From the NCBI GenBank assembly GCA_947459185.1, contig CANHCU010000025.1, positions 1 through 37,842 of the forward strand: DNA of 37,842 nt, read 5' to 3'. The position numbers were made by a program, and so were the translations under genes. Origin of the DNA: Planctomycetaceae bacterium (GTDB lineage: Bacteria > Planctomycetota > Planctomycetia > Pirellulales > UBA1268). A model generated the notes under the pieces. That model had not been told where the DNA came from. It made no database searches and was given only the letters and a program-made list of their open reading frames with translations. This document shows, one piece after another, positions 18,696 through 27,598 of this stretch. How positions within the stretch are numbered: the first letter of the stretch is position 1; every line of letters starts with the position of its first letter.

Positions 18696-18722
18696 AGTAT
18701 ACGCATGTTCACTATTTGTCAA
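18696..18722 (-). promoter_or_regulatory. Candidate recQ promoter
   Basis: On the minus strand a perfect TTGACA (18722-18717) and TATACT (18701-18696, one mismatch) are separated by 15 bp, slightly shorter than the usual 17. The -10 lies about 33 bp upstream of the recQ ATG. This is the best sigma-70-like match seen in the window; the short spacer keeps confidence moderate. Confidence 0.45.
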
Positions 18723-18824
18723 GCCGCCAATGGGGAAACCAGCCGAACTGTAACGAAACTGGCCCGGCCCCGTAGACTTCTCTCGTTGAGAACTTTTTCT
18801 TTCGGTGTTCCGGAGGGACTTGCT

Positions 18825-21800
18825 GTGCGCATCACGATTGTTGGGTTCTTACGTGGAGTGCGAGGCACGGTCCGTGCTGCGGCCGTTCTCCTGACCCTCA
18901 CGGCACTTTTTCTCGGAGGCCTCTCCATGACCATGCATGAAGCCCGGGGCGACGATGCTCCGGCCGGACCACGAGCAGCCGCCTGGAAGGCCGTTGACAA
19001 GGCGCTCGCGGAGGGCAAGCCGAAGACGGCGATCGAGGCGCTCGCGGGCGTGGAGCAGGCAGCGGTGGCCGACAAGGCCTGGGCAGAGGCCGCCCGCGCG
19101 ATTGCCACGCGGATCCTCTGCGAAACGGGCGACCGTCCCGGCGACGACCCCGAGCGGCTGATCCTGCTCGCCGGCGCGATGGAGAACGCTCCGCCCGAAA
19201 CCCGTGGCGTGCTGGAAGCGATCCGCGCCAACTGGACCTGCGGCTTCTTCATGCAGAACCGCTGGCGGTTTCAGCAGCGGACGGCGGGTGGCCCCGCACC
19301 GAATGGTGGGACCGATGATCTGAAGACCATCGCCGAGTGGGATCTGCCCTCAATCGTCGGCGAGATCAGAAAGCGGTTCGCCATGGCGGTCGGCAATCCC
19401 GGCAGCCCGGAACAAAAAGCCCTCCAGAGCCTACCGGTGACTGAGTGGTCGGCGATCATCCAGCCGGGAAAACAGCCCGATGCCTACCGGCCGACGGTCT
19501 GGGATGTGGTCGTCCGCGATGCCCTTGAGTTTGCCTCGTCCGGCGAGCGTGGCCTGGTGGCCCCCGAAGACGCCTTCGAACTCGTCGCCTCCAGCCCCGC
19601 GCTCGGCTCGCTCGACGAATTCCTCGCCTGGCAGCCGGAGGCCGACAAGGCAGTCACCGATCTCGACTCACCGCTGCTCGAAGCGGCGAAGCTCTATCGC
19701 AGTCTGCTTGCGTTTCATCGTGGCGACGCCGACCGCACGGCCCTCCTGGCTGCCGATCTCGACCGGATCCTGTGGGCAAGCGGTGCGGTGGTGTCGCAGG
19801 GTGACGCCACCGATCTTGCCGACCGCAAGCAAGACGCGCTCGAGCAGTTCATCGAGCGGGCGGGGGATCACGAGACGGCATCGCTGGCCCGCTTTCATCT
19901 CGCCAGCCTGATTCAACAGGGAGACGGCAGCGGCGATGGCGATCTCGTCGAGACGCGGGCCGTCGCACTGAAGGGTGCCGAGACGCACCCAAAGAGCCCC
20001 GGCAACGCGATGTGCAAAAACCTCATCACGCAGATCGATTCGAAGGAGCTTTCCATGCAGACGGAACGCTCGTGGGCGGAGCCGTGGCCGAGTGTCCGCG
20101 TCAGCTATCGCAATCTCACGAAGGTGCACCTGCGGATCGCCAAGGCCGACGGGCTGGGCCGACTCAAGGCGGGCAAGCCACAGACCGGCTGGATGGACGA
20201 TGCCGACCGGCAGGCGATCCTCAGACTGCCGGCGGTGCGGACGCAGGCAGTCGATCTGCCCGCCACCGACGACTACCGGCAGCGGTCCGAAGACATTCCC
20301 GTGGGCACGGCACTCGATGCCAAGTCACTCGAGCCTGGCCCCTACTGGGTGCTCGCCAGCCAGAAGGCCGACTTCGGCGGAGCCGACAATGTCGTGCAGG
20401 TAGCGCTCGTCTGGGTCACGCGGCTGGCAATCGTGGCAGAGCAGCAGCGGCAGACATTTGCGAAGGACGCAGCGGCTGACCAGCGGGCGGGAAAAGTCTC
20501 CGGCCATGTCGTTGACATGCAGTCGGGCGAGCCGGTCGCCGGCGCGACCATCACACTGTTCGTCCGCGAACAGCAGGGCAACTATCCGCAGAAGTTCAGC
20601 GAAGCTGGCACCGCCACGAGCGACCAGGAGGGCCGCTATGAACTACGGCTGGAGCAGGGCAGGGAATATGTCGTGCTGGCCTCGGCGATCATCAACGGCA
20701 AGCGACACGAGGCCTCTACCGATGCAACGAGCTTCTGGCGGAACGTGCAGCCCGAGTCGCAGGCCACGATCGTGCTCGTCACCGACCGCGGCATCCACCG
20801 CCCGGGGCAGATCGTCTTCTATAAGGGAATCGCCTCCGCGAGCAACATCGCGACAGGTGAGTACCGCGCCATCGAGAAACGGGAGATCGACGTCGTGTTT
20901 CGCGATGCCAATGGCCGCGAGGTGGCAAAGACCCGGCACACGACGACCGCCAACGGCTCGTTCCACGGCAACTTTGCGATTCCCGCCGGGGCCCTGCCGG
21001 GCCAGTGGTCGATCCTCGCCCAGGCCCCCGGGGCGGATGGCTTCACCGGCGGCGTCGGCGTCCGCGTCGAGGAATACAAGCGGCCGAAGTTCCTCGTGAA
21101 ACTGGCGTTGCCTGAAAAATCGCCGCCGCTCGGTGGCGAGGTCGTGCTCTCCGGCACGGCGACGACCTACACCGGCGTGTCGGTGGCCGGAGCGAAGGTC
21201 CGCTGGCATGTCGAGCGAACTGTGCGCTTTCCGATCTGGTGCCGCTGGTTCTTCCCTGGGCTGCCGTTCGACGATGGCGGGCAGCGGATCGCCCGGGGCA
21301 CGGCCGTCACCGATGCCGATGGGAGGTTTTCGATCACCTTCACCGCGAAGCCCGACAGAAGCGTGCCGAAAGAGTCGCTGCCCGTCTTCACCTACCGCGT
21401 CGTGGCCGACGTCACCGACCCAAGCGGCGAGACGCGAAGCGACCAACGGAGCGTGCATGCGGGCTACACCGACACCGAGGCCTCACTCACGGCGGAGGCC
21501 TGGCAGGCGACCGGCGCCGACGGGAAACCGGCGGCCGTCGCGATCACGCTCGCCACAACCACGCTCGACGGCCAGCCCCGCGGAGCCGCAGGCACACTCA
21601 CCGTTTCGAAGCTCATGCAGCCTGCAGAGGTAAGCCGCCGGAGCTTTTTCGATGTGGGTGCAGGTCCCGCAACGCGGCCCATCCGCGGCCGCCGCGGGGA
21701 GGGCAGGCCTGCCGCCCGCCCGGTTCAGCGGCCGCTGCCGCCGAATCCGGCCGATCCCGAGACCTGGGCCGTGGGCGAAGCGGTGCTGAAGGAACAGGTC

Positions 21801-24800
21801 ACCACCGACAAAGCCACCGGAAAACTCGTGGCCACGGCCACGCTGCCGGCCGGCATCTATAAGGCCGTGTTCGAGATTCCGGCGGCCGGCGACGTGCCGG
21901 CGGTGAAGGCGGAACGGCTGATCGAGGTAATCGATGCTGATTCTGACCGCTATGGCGTCAAACGCGCTTTGGTACTGAAGTCAAAGGCGCAGACGGTCGA
22001 ACCGGGCAGCGATTTTTCGGCGCTGGTCGGCACCGGCTATGGCACAGGCCGCGCGCTCGTCGAGATCTCGCAGTCTGGAAAGATTCTCGAGACGTTCTGG
22101 ACCGAGGCAGGCCGGACGCAATGGCCACTCGGCATGAAGGTCGGCGATGAACACCGTGGCGGCTTTACCGTCCGCGCCTGGATGGTCCGCGACGGCCGGC
22201 TCCACATGGAGTCACAGACGGTCGATGTGCCCTGGACCAATAAGAAGCTCTCGATTGCCTGGGAGCGATTCACGCGTCGGCTGGAGCCCGGCGTGAAGGA
22301 GGTCTGGCGGGCCAAGATTGCAGGCGCTGCCGATCCGATCGCGGGGCCGGCGGCACCGGCGGTCGCCGAGATGGTGGCCACGCTCTACGACCAGTCACTC
22401 GACGCACTCGCTTCGCACCAGTGGCCCACCGACGGCCTGATGGGCCTCTTCCGGCGGGAATCAAGCTGGCTCAACCTCGCCTTCACGAACTCCGGCGAAA
22501 CCTTCAACCAGATCCTCGGCAGCTTCGCGACCAGCTTCGTGGAAGTGCCGGAGCTGTCTTACCGTGTGCTTCGCGATCCATTCGGTTCACCGCTCCGTGG
22601 TGGCTGGCGTGGCGGTGTCGGTGGAGGCTTCGGCGGCGGCCGTCGCATGGCGGAGATGTCGCTTCGCGACGCTGCCGCGATGCCGATGGCCATGGCCGCA
22701 GCACCCGCCAGCCAGGCGGCTGGGGAAATGGATGGCCTCGCCATGCGGAAGGCCGCGGGTGACAACCGCAGCGAGTCCCAGCAGGACAAACAGTCGGCTG
22801 ACCCCGCCGAGCCGGCTGGCCAGGCGGCGACCGCTGCCGCACCGCCCCCGCGGAAAAACCTGGTTGAGACGGCGTTCTTCCTGCCGACGCTCACGTCCGA
22901 CAAGGAAGGCATCCTCACGATCGAGTTCACGCTGCCCGACACGCTCACCACCTGGCAGTTCAAGGGGCTCGCCCACGACGCGAGCCTCCGCAGCGGCACG
23001 ATCGTCGATCAATGCGTGGCTGCAAAATCCCTGATGGTGGAGCCTGTCGTGCCGCGGTTTCTCCGCGAGGGCGACGTCGTGCAGATTCCGGTGAAGGTGA
23101 GCAACACCTCGACGGGCCGTCTCGCTGGCAGCGTGAACTTCTCGCTCACAGACGCCCGGACGAACGACTCCCGGGGCGGTCTCGTGGACGGCCCGCGGGA
23201 ACTGCCCTTCGATCTGGCCGCCGGCGAATCGAAGCCCGTCGTCTTCACCGTGAAGGTGGCCGACGGCACCGACACACTCCGTTATCTCGCCACCGGCTCG
23301 GCCGGCAAGGCGGCTGACGGCGAAGAGGCGATGCTGATCGTGCTGCCGCGGCGGGTGCTCGTCAGCGAGAGCGTGCCCGTGACGCTCCGGGGCCCGGGCG
23401 AACGGAAGGTGTCGCTCGATCGGCTCGTGAAGAGTGCCGGCACCGACATCCGCAGCCAGTCACTCGTTGTGCAGGCAGCCTCGAACCCGGCCTGGTATGC
23501 CGTGCTCGCGCTGCCTTCGATCATGGAGCAGGCCGACGAGAGCACCGAGACGCTCTTCACGCGGCTCTATGCCAACAGCCTCGCCCGGCACATCGCCACC
23601 AGCGACCCGCGGATTGGCAAGGTCTTCGAGCAGTGGAAGGGGACCGCTGCCGCAGGAAAAGCCGACGCTCTGGAAAGCCCGCTCGAAAAGAACACCGATC
23701 TCGTGAAGACGCTGCTGGCCGAGACACCCTGGGTCCGCGATGCGGTCGATGAGAAGGAGGCCCGGGCCCGCATCGCGCTGCTCTTCGATGCGACGCGAGC
23801 CGACAACGAAACGCAGGCCGCGCTCAACCGCCTGCAGTCGCTGCGGAATGGCGACGGCGGCTGGCCCTGGTTTCCGGGCGGGCAGACCTGCGACTCTGTC
23901 ACGCTCGGCATCTTGGCCGGCTTTGGCCGGCTCCGCACGGCGGGCGTGAAGGCCCAGATGCCCGGCGGCAACGACCTCGTGCAGCCGGCGGTCCAGACGA
24001 TTCCCTGGCTCGACGGCCGACTCATCGAGGAAAAGAAGCGGGCCGAAAAGCTCTGGGCCGGCAAGCTCGACGACATCGTGCTGACGCCGATCGGCGTCTC
24101 CGCACTTTACGCGCGGAGCTTCTTCACGGCCGACTCACCGCCGCAAGGAGAGGCAGCCGAGGCGATCCGCTGGGCCTTCGACGTCGGTCGGAAATGCTGG
24201 CCGAAGCTCGACGCCCGGCTCACGCAGGGGCAACTCGCCATCGCACTGGCCCGGTCGGGCGACAAGCCGACGGCCCTCTCGATCATCGACAGCCTCCGGC
24301 AGCGGGCGGTCGATGCCGACGTGAAGCCCGGCATGGAAAAGGAATCCTGGCAGGGCATGTGGTGGCGGGACCCGCATCCGGGCTGGTGGAGCTGGACGTA
24401 TGCCCCGATCGCCACGCAGACGATCATGATCGAGGCTTTTGACGAGGTGGCTGGCGACCGGGATGCGGTCGAGGCGCTCAAGGTCTGGCTCCTCTCGCAG
24501 AAGCGGACGAGCCAGTGGCAAGGCAGCCGCGCGACTGCGGATGCGGTGAGCGCGCTCCTCGGCCGCGGCGACGACCTGCTCGCATCACAGGACCTGGTAA
24601 CGGTCACCGTGGGCGGCGAACGCGTGCAGCCCGGCAAGGCTTTTGGTGCCGGGCCTGGCCCAGAGGCTGGCACCGGGTTCTTCGAGGAACGGTTCACGCG
24701 GCGGGAGATCGAGCCTGCGATGGGCGAGATCGTCGTTGCCAAGCAGGACAAGGGCTTGGCCTTCGGGGGCATTCACTGGCAGTATCTCGATGATATCGCG

Positions 24801-25250
24801 AGCGTGCCGGCGGCAGGCCGCGAGGAGTTGTCGATCGAGAAGCAGCTGTTCATCAAGAAGTTCACGAAGGCGGGGCCGGAACTGGTACCGGCGGCGAAGG
24901 ACGGCGTGACCGCGGTCGAATTGGGTGATGAGCTGGTCGTGCGACTGGTGGTGAAGAGCGACCGCGACTACGAGTTTCTGGAGCTGCGAGACCATCGGCC
25001 AAGCCTCACCGAGCCGGTGGACGTGCTCTCCGGCTGGCGGTGGGGGGACGGCGCTGGCTGGTATGTGGCTGTCCGCGACGCCTCGACGCAGCTCTTCTTC
25101 GAGCGGCTGCCGCGGGGCACGCATGTGTTTGAGTATTCACTCCGGGCGGCCCACCGGGGCACGGCGTCGAGCGGCTTCGCGACGATCCAGAGCCGCTACG
25201 CCCCCGAGTTCTCCGCCCATTCGGCGAGCATCCCGGTGGATGTGAAGTAG
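18825..25250 (+). CDS. Alpha-2-macroglobulin-like protein, thioester motif lost
   Basis: A 2141-residue exported protein of the bacterial A2M family. A GTG start at 18825, with GGAGGG seven bases upstream, opens a signal sequence (hydrophobic to about residue 35, then ARGDDAPAG). After a helical N-terminal region come a carboxypeptidase-regulatory-like domain (about 555-620), MG2-type macroglobulin domains from about 650 (VTDRGIHRPGQIVFYKG), a Gly/Ala/Met-rich linker (about 1257-1345), the central A2M domain (FFLPTLTSDKEGILTIEFTLPDTLTTW) and an alpha-alpha toroid (GDGGWPWFPGG near 1675). Where relatives carry a Cys-x-Glu-Gln thioester, this protein reads ME-QADESTET-LF (1567-1578), with Ser1573 for Cys and Thr1576 for Gln. 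It may act as a conformational or structural trap in the periplasm or envelope. No pbpC lies nearby, unlike many bacterial A2M loci. Confidence 0.9.
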   Translation: MRITIVGFLRGVRGTVRAAAVLLTLTALFLGGLSMTMHEARGDDAPAGPRAAAWKAVDKALAEGKPKTAIEALAGVEQAAVADKAWAEAARAIATRILCETGDRPGDDPERLILLAGAMENAPPETRGVLEAIRANWTCGFFMQNRWRFQQRTAGGPAPNGGTDDLKTIAEWDLPSIVGEIRKRFAMAVGNPGSPEQKALQSLPVTEWSAIIQPGKQPDAYRPTVWDVVVRDALEFASSGERGLVAPEDAFELVASSPALGSLDEFLAWQPEADKAVTDLDSPLLEAAKLYRSLLAFHRGDADRTALLAADLDRILWASGAVVSQGDATDLADRKQDALEQFIERAGDHETASLARFHLASLIQQGDGSGDGDLVETRAVALKGAETHPKSPGNAMCKNLITQIDSKELSMQTERSWAEPWPSVRVSYRNLTKVHLRIAKADGLGRLKAGKPQTGWMDDADRQAILRLPAVRTQAVDLPATDDYRQRSEDIPVGTALDAKSLEPGPYWVLASQKADFGGADNVVQVALVWVTRLAIVAEQQRQTFAKDAAADQRAGKVSGHVVDMQSGEPVAGATITLFVREQQGNYPQKFSEAGTATSDQEGRYELRLEQGREYVVLASAIINGKRHEASTDATSFWRNVQPESQATIVLVTDRGIHRPGQIVFYKGIASASNIATGEYRAIEKREIDVVFRDANGREVAKTRHTTTANGSFHGNFAIPAGALPGQWSILAQAPGADGFTGGVGVRVEEYKRPKFLVKLALPEKSPPLGGEVVLSGTATTYTGVSVAGAKVRWHVERTVRFPIWCRWFFPGLPFDDGGQRIARGTAVTDADGRFSITFTAKPDRSVPKESLPVFTYRVVADVTDPSGETRSDQRSVHAGYTDTEASLTAEAWQATGADGKPAAVAITLATTTLDGQPRGAAGTLTVSKLMQPAEVSRRSFFDVGAGPATRPIRGRRGEGRPAARPVQRPLPPNPADPETWAVGEAVLKEQVTTDKATGKLVATATLPAGIYKAVFEIPAAGDVPAVKAERLIEVIDADSDRYGVKRALVLKSKAQTVEPGSDFSALVGTGYGTGRALVEISQSGKILETFWTEAGRTQWPLGMKVGDEHRGGFTVRAWMVRDGRLHMESQTVDVPWTNKKLSIAWERFTRRLEPGVKEVWRAKIAGAADPIAGPAAPAVAEMVATLYDQSLDALASHQWPTDGLMGLFRRESSWLNLAFTNSGETFNQILGSFATSFVEVPELSYRVLRDPFGSPLRGGWRGGVGGGFGGGRRMAEMSLRDAAAMPMAMAAAPASQAAGEMDGLAMRKAAGDNRSESQQDKQSADPAEPAGQAATAAAPPPRKNLVETAFFLPTLTSDKEGILTIEFTLPDTLTTWQFKGLAHDASLRSGTIVDQCVAAKSLMVEPVVPRFLREGDVVQIPVKVSNTSTGRLAGSVNFSLTDARTNDSRGGLVDGPRELPFDLAAGESKPVVFTVKVADGTDTLRYLATGSAGKAADGEEAMLIVLPRRVLVSESVPVTLRGPGERKVSLDRLVKSAGTDIRSQSLVVQAASNPAWYAVLALPSIMEQADESTETLFTRLYANSLARHIATSDPRIGKVFEQWKGTAAAGKADALESPLEKNTDLVKTLLAETPWVRDAVDEKEARARIALLFDATRADNETQAALNRLQSLRNGDGGWPWFPGGQTCDSVTLGILAGFGRLRTAGVKAQMPGGNDLVQPAVQTIPWLDGRLIEEKKRAEKLWAGKLDDIVLTPIGVSALYARSFFTADSPPQGEAAEAIRWAFDVGRKCWPKLDARLTQGQLAIALARSGDKPTALSIIDSLRQRAVDADVKPGMEKESWQGMWWRDPHPGWWSWTYAPIATQTIMIEAFDEVAGDRDAVEALKVWLLSQKRTSQWQGSRATADAVSALLGRGDDLLASQDLVTVTVGGERVQPGKAFGAGPGPEAGTGFFEERFTRREIEPAMGEIVVAKQDKGLAFGGIHWQYLDDIASVPAAGREELSIEKQLFIKKFTKAGPELVPAAKDGVTAVELGDELVVRLVVKSDRDYEFLELRDHRPSLTEPVDVLSGWRWGDGAGWYVAVRDASTQLFFERLPRGTHVFEYSLRAAHRGTASSGFATIQSRYAPEFSAHSASIPVDVK

Positions 25251-25341
25251 TCCCCCCGTGGCGGCAAGTTTTTAACTTGTCCAATGGACAAGATGAAATC
25301 TTGTCCCCACGACACGCCACACGCTCGCCCCCGAGTGGCCG

Positions 25342-25350
25342 TGGTATTCT
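25342..25350 (+). promoter_or_regulatory. Candidate extended -10 (TGGTATTCT) for a leaderless transcript
   Basis: TG-G-TATTCT fits an extended -10. The second in-frame ATG of the next gene (25358) lies where the transcript would begin, 8 bases past the box. The 11-mer GTGGTATTCTC recurs before the DUF202 gene at the same distance from its ATG. No -35 or ribosome-binding site is visible. Confidence 0.4.
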
Positions 25351-25351
25351 C

Positions 25352-27112
25352 ATGCTCATGCCTTCCCCCGCACCCGCCACTGTGGCCACCGTCACGCTGC
25401 GGGCGACCCAAGCAGCCCTGTTCGTCGCAGCCATCACCTGCGTGGCCTTCCTCAATTCGTTCTGGGGCAAGTTCGTCCTCGATGACGTCTCGGAAATCGA
25501 GCGAAACCCCGCGATGCAGCGGCTGCTTCCGCCCTGGGAGGCCATGTTCGTAGGGAACAGGCTGCCGGCACGTCCGCTCCCCTACCTGACGTTCGCCATC
25601 GACAAGAGCCTGTGGGGCAATCGGCCCTTCGGCTACCACATCACGAACCTGCTGGTCCATGTGATCGCCGCCCTGGCGGTCTTTGAGCTCACGCGGGTCA
25701 CGCTCCTTTCCCCGCGGCTCAAGTCGCGGTGGGGCGACCGCGCCGTGCCGCTGGCGATGATGATCGCGATGGTATGGGCGGTGCATCCGCTGCAGACCCA
25801 GGCTGTGACCTACGTCTACCAACGAATCGAGTCGATGGCAGGAATGTTTTGCCTGGTATCGCTGGCGGCCTACGCCCGGGCGGCGGCTACAGGCTGGCCG
25901 ACCGGACTGTTAGCCGGCAGCGTGGCAGCGGCCGCCGCCGCGATGGCCTCCAAGGAAAACGCCGTCGTCCTGCCCTTCCTGATCCTGGCCTACGACTGGT
26001 TCTTCGTGGCGGAGGGTCTGGAGGATTGGCTGCAGGGCCTCTGGCGTCGCCGCCGGTATTTCGCGCTGCTCGCATCGACCTGGCTGATCCTTGCAGGCCA
26101 GCTCCTCTTTCTGAGCGCCAAGTACCAGGAGTTTCAGGAGCAGCAGCATTCCCCGCTCCACTACGCGCTCACGCAGGCGGGCGTGATCCTGCGATACCTG
26201 CGGCTGGCCGTCTGGCCGGTCGGTCAGCAATTCGACTACGCCAACTGGCCCGTGGCCACGTCGGTGCGGCAGGTGTTGCCGGCCCTGGCGGCCATCCTCG
26301 CGGCCCTGGTCGCCACGGCCGTGGGCACGATCCGTCGGCAGCCGTGGGCCTGGCTGGGCGTGCTGTTCTTCTTCGCACTGGCACCAACGTCGAGCATCAT
26401 GCCGATCGAGGCGGTGGCCAACGAACACCGCATGTACGTTGCCCTGGCGGCGGTCGTGACGGCGGCCGTGCTGGTTGTGGTCGCGTGTGCTGAGTGGATC
26501 GCCACGCGACGGCCCGGATGGCTCCCGCAAGATGTGCGGCTGCCGTCGGCGGCGGCCGCCGTGGTGATCATGCTGCTGGTGCTCACGACGCAGTTTCGCA
26601 ACCAGCTCTACTCGAAGGTCGGCGGCATCTGGCTCGACGTGCTTGCCAAGGCACCCGACAACTACCGGGCCAACTGGATGCTCGCCAGCATCTTCGACTG
26701 TGCCGGCGAGACGGAGATCGGCATCCAGTTCGCCGAGCGGTCGGTTGAACACCGGCCGACATCGCACGTCTTCAGCGATCTGGCCGGATTCCACAGCATG
26801 AAGGGGGACTACGCCGGAGCCGAGCGGATCTGCCGTCGCGCCCTGGAGCTGCAGCGGCAATCCCTCGGCCCCGAAGACAAGCACGTGCTCTGGATGACCG
26901 CCGATCTGGCCTTGGCCCTCAGCCGCCAGGGGAAGTTCGCCGAGGCGGAGACGGTGTGCGCGGCGTCGATCGACGCCATGCGGCGGGTGCTCGGCAACGA
27001 CGACCCCGCCACGATCGCCGTAGGCCGCATTCTCGCGGAAGCCGTCAGCAGTCGTGGCGATCAGGCCGGCGCGGCGGCGGGGCCGAACACGGTTCCCGCC
27101 CAGCGGCCCTGA
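25352..27112 (+). CDS. TMTC-like GT-C membrane protein with TPRs, paralogue 1
   Basis: A 586-residue polytopic membrane protein. The N-terminal part resembles TMTC/GT-C O-mannosyltransferase-like proteins: a first outer loop with the acidic pair Asp44-Asp45 (KFVLDDVSEIERNP), RPLPYLTFAIDKSLWG, FGYHITNLLVHVIAAL, WAVHPLQTQAVTYVYQRIESMAGMF, SKENAVVLPFLILAYDWFF and APTSSIMPIEAVANEHRMY. About ten membrane segments are followed by a short TPR region (from about 440) with repeats such as AGAERICRRALELQRQSLG. It is about 155 residues shorter than its two downstream paralogues because the last TPRs are missing. The start is ATG 25352 or 25358; if the candidate leaderless promoter is real, 25358 is favoured. 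Likely role: lipid-linked sugar transfer to exported proteins; the glycosyltransferase activity is inferred from the fold family. Confidence 0.85.
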   Translation: MLMPSPAPATVATVTLRATQAALFVAAITCVAFLNSFWGKFVLDDVSEIERNPAMQRLLPPWEAMFVGNRLPARPLPYLTFAIDKSLWGNRPFGYHITNLLVHVIAALAVFELTRVTLLSPRLKSRWGDRAVPLAMMIAMVWAVHPLQTQAVTYVYQRIESMAGMFCLVSLAAYARAAATGWPTGLLAGSVAAAAAAMASKENAVVLPFLILAYDWFFVAEGLEDWLQGLWRRRRYFALLASTWLILAGQLLFLSAKYQEFQEQQHSPLHYALTQAGVILRYLRLAVWPVGQQFDYANWPVATSVRQVLPALAAILAALVATAVGTIRRQPWAWLGVLFFFALAPTSSIMPIEAVANEHRMYVALAAVVTAAVLVVVACAEWIATRRPGWLPQDVRLPSAAAAVVIMLLVLTTQFRNQLYSKVGGIWLDVLAKAPDNYRANWMLASIFDCAGETEIGIQFAERSVEHRPTSHVFSDLAGFHSMKGDYAGAERICRRALELQRQSLGPEDKHVLWMTADLALALSRQGKFAEAETVCAASIDAMRRVLGNDDPATIAVGRILAEAVSSRGDQAGAAAGPNTVPAQRP

Positions 27113-27158
27113 CCGCCACCTGCCGCGGAACCCGCGCGGCGTGGTTCCCCGGTGGAGG

Positions 27159-27167
27159 TGGTATTCT
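27159..27167 (+). promoter_or_regulatory. Candidate extended -10 (TGGTATTCT) before the DUF202 gene
   Basis: The same TGGTATTCT box as at 25342-25350. The T of TATTCT ends at 27167, and the ATG of the DUF202 gene begins exactly 7 bases later at 27174, so a transcript from this box would be leaderless. A GGAGG lies at 27154-27158, too far from the ATG for a normal ribosome-binding site. Confidence 0.4.
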
Positions 27168-27173
27168 CTCCCT

Positions 27174-27581
27174 ATGAAAGCCAACATGACCGCCGACGAG
27201 CAGATCGCCCCATCCCTCAGCAACGAACTGGCCCGGGAACGCAACCGGGAGGCCGCCGACCGCACGCTCCTGGCCTGGATCCGCACGAGCCTGGCGATGA
27301 TCAGCCTGGGCTTCGGTATCGAGCGGCTGGGGCAGGCGGCCCTCTCCTTCGATGGCCGGATGGCAGGATTCTCGCCGCTCAAGACACAACTCTTCGGCGG
27401 CGCGTTGATCGTGCTGGGAATGGCGGCGACGATTGCGGGTATGCGAGAGCACAAGCTGATGCTCGCCGCCATCGCCCGCGAAGACTACCGGTATGGCGAC
27501 CGGCCGCCGATCGCCCGGTTCATGGGCTGGGCGCTGGTCCTAGTGGGAGCGGCGGCGCTGGCGGTGATTCTCGGAATGTGA
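27174..27581 (+). CDS. DUF202 (YidH-type) small membrane protein
   Basis: A 135-residue protein of the DUF202 family. The N-terminal soluble part ends in NELARERNREAADRTLLAWIRTSLAMISLGFGIERLG, the family signature. Three membrane segments are visible (about 43-62, 78-96 and 115-134), with a charged loop containing REDYRYGD between the last two. Function in bacteria is unknown; yeast relatives (VTC1-like fold) are membrane scaffolds. The upstream open frame is not used because the family signature starts near this ATG. It is placed between TMTC-like paralogues 1 and 2, 61 bp after the first and 17 bp before the second, on the same strand, which suggests co-transcription. Confidence 0.9.
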   Translation: MKANMTADEQIAPSLSNELARERNREAADRTLLAWIRTSLAMISLGFGIERLGQAALSFDGRMAGFSPLKTQLFGGALIVLGMAATIAGMREHKLMLAAIAREDYRYGDRPPIARFMGWALVLVGAAALAVILGM

Positions 27582-27598
27582 CTTTGGGATGTGACGGC

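Noticed and set aside
27152-27598. 149-codon 5' extension of TMTC-like paralogue 2
   Set aside because: It overlaps the DUF202 gene in another frame and has no membrane or family features.
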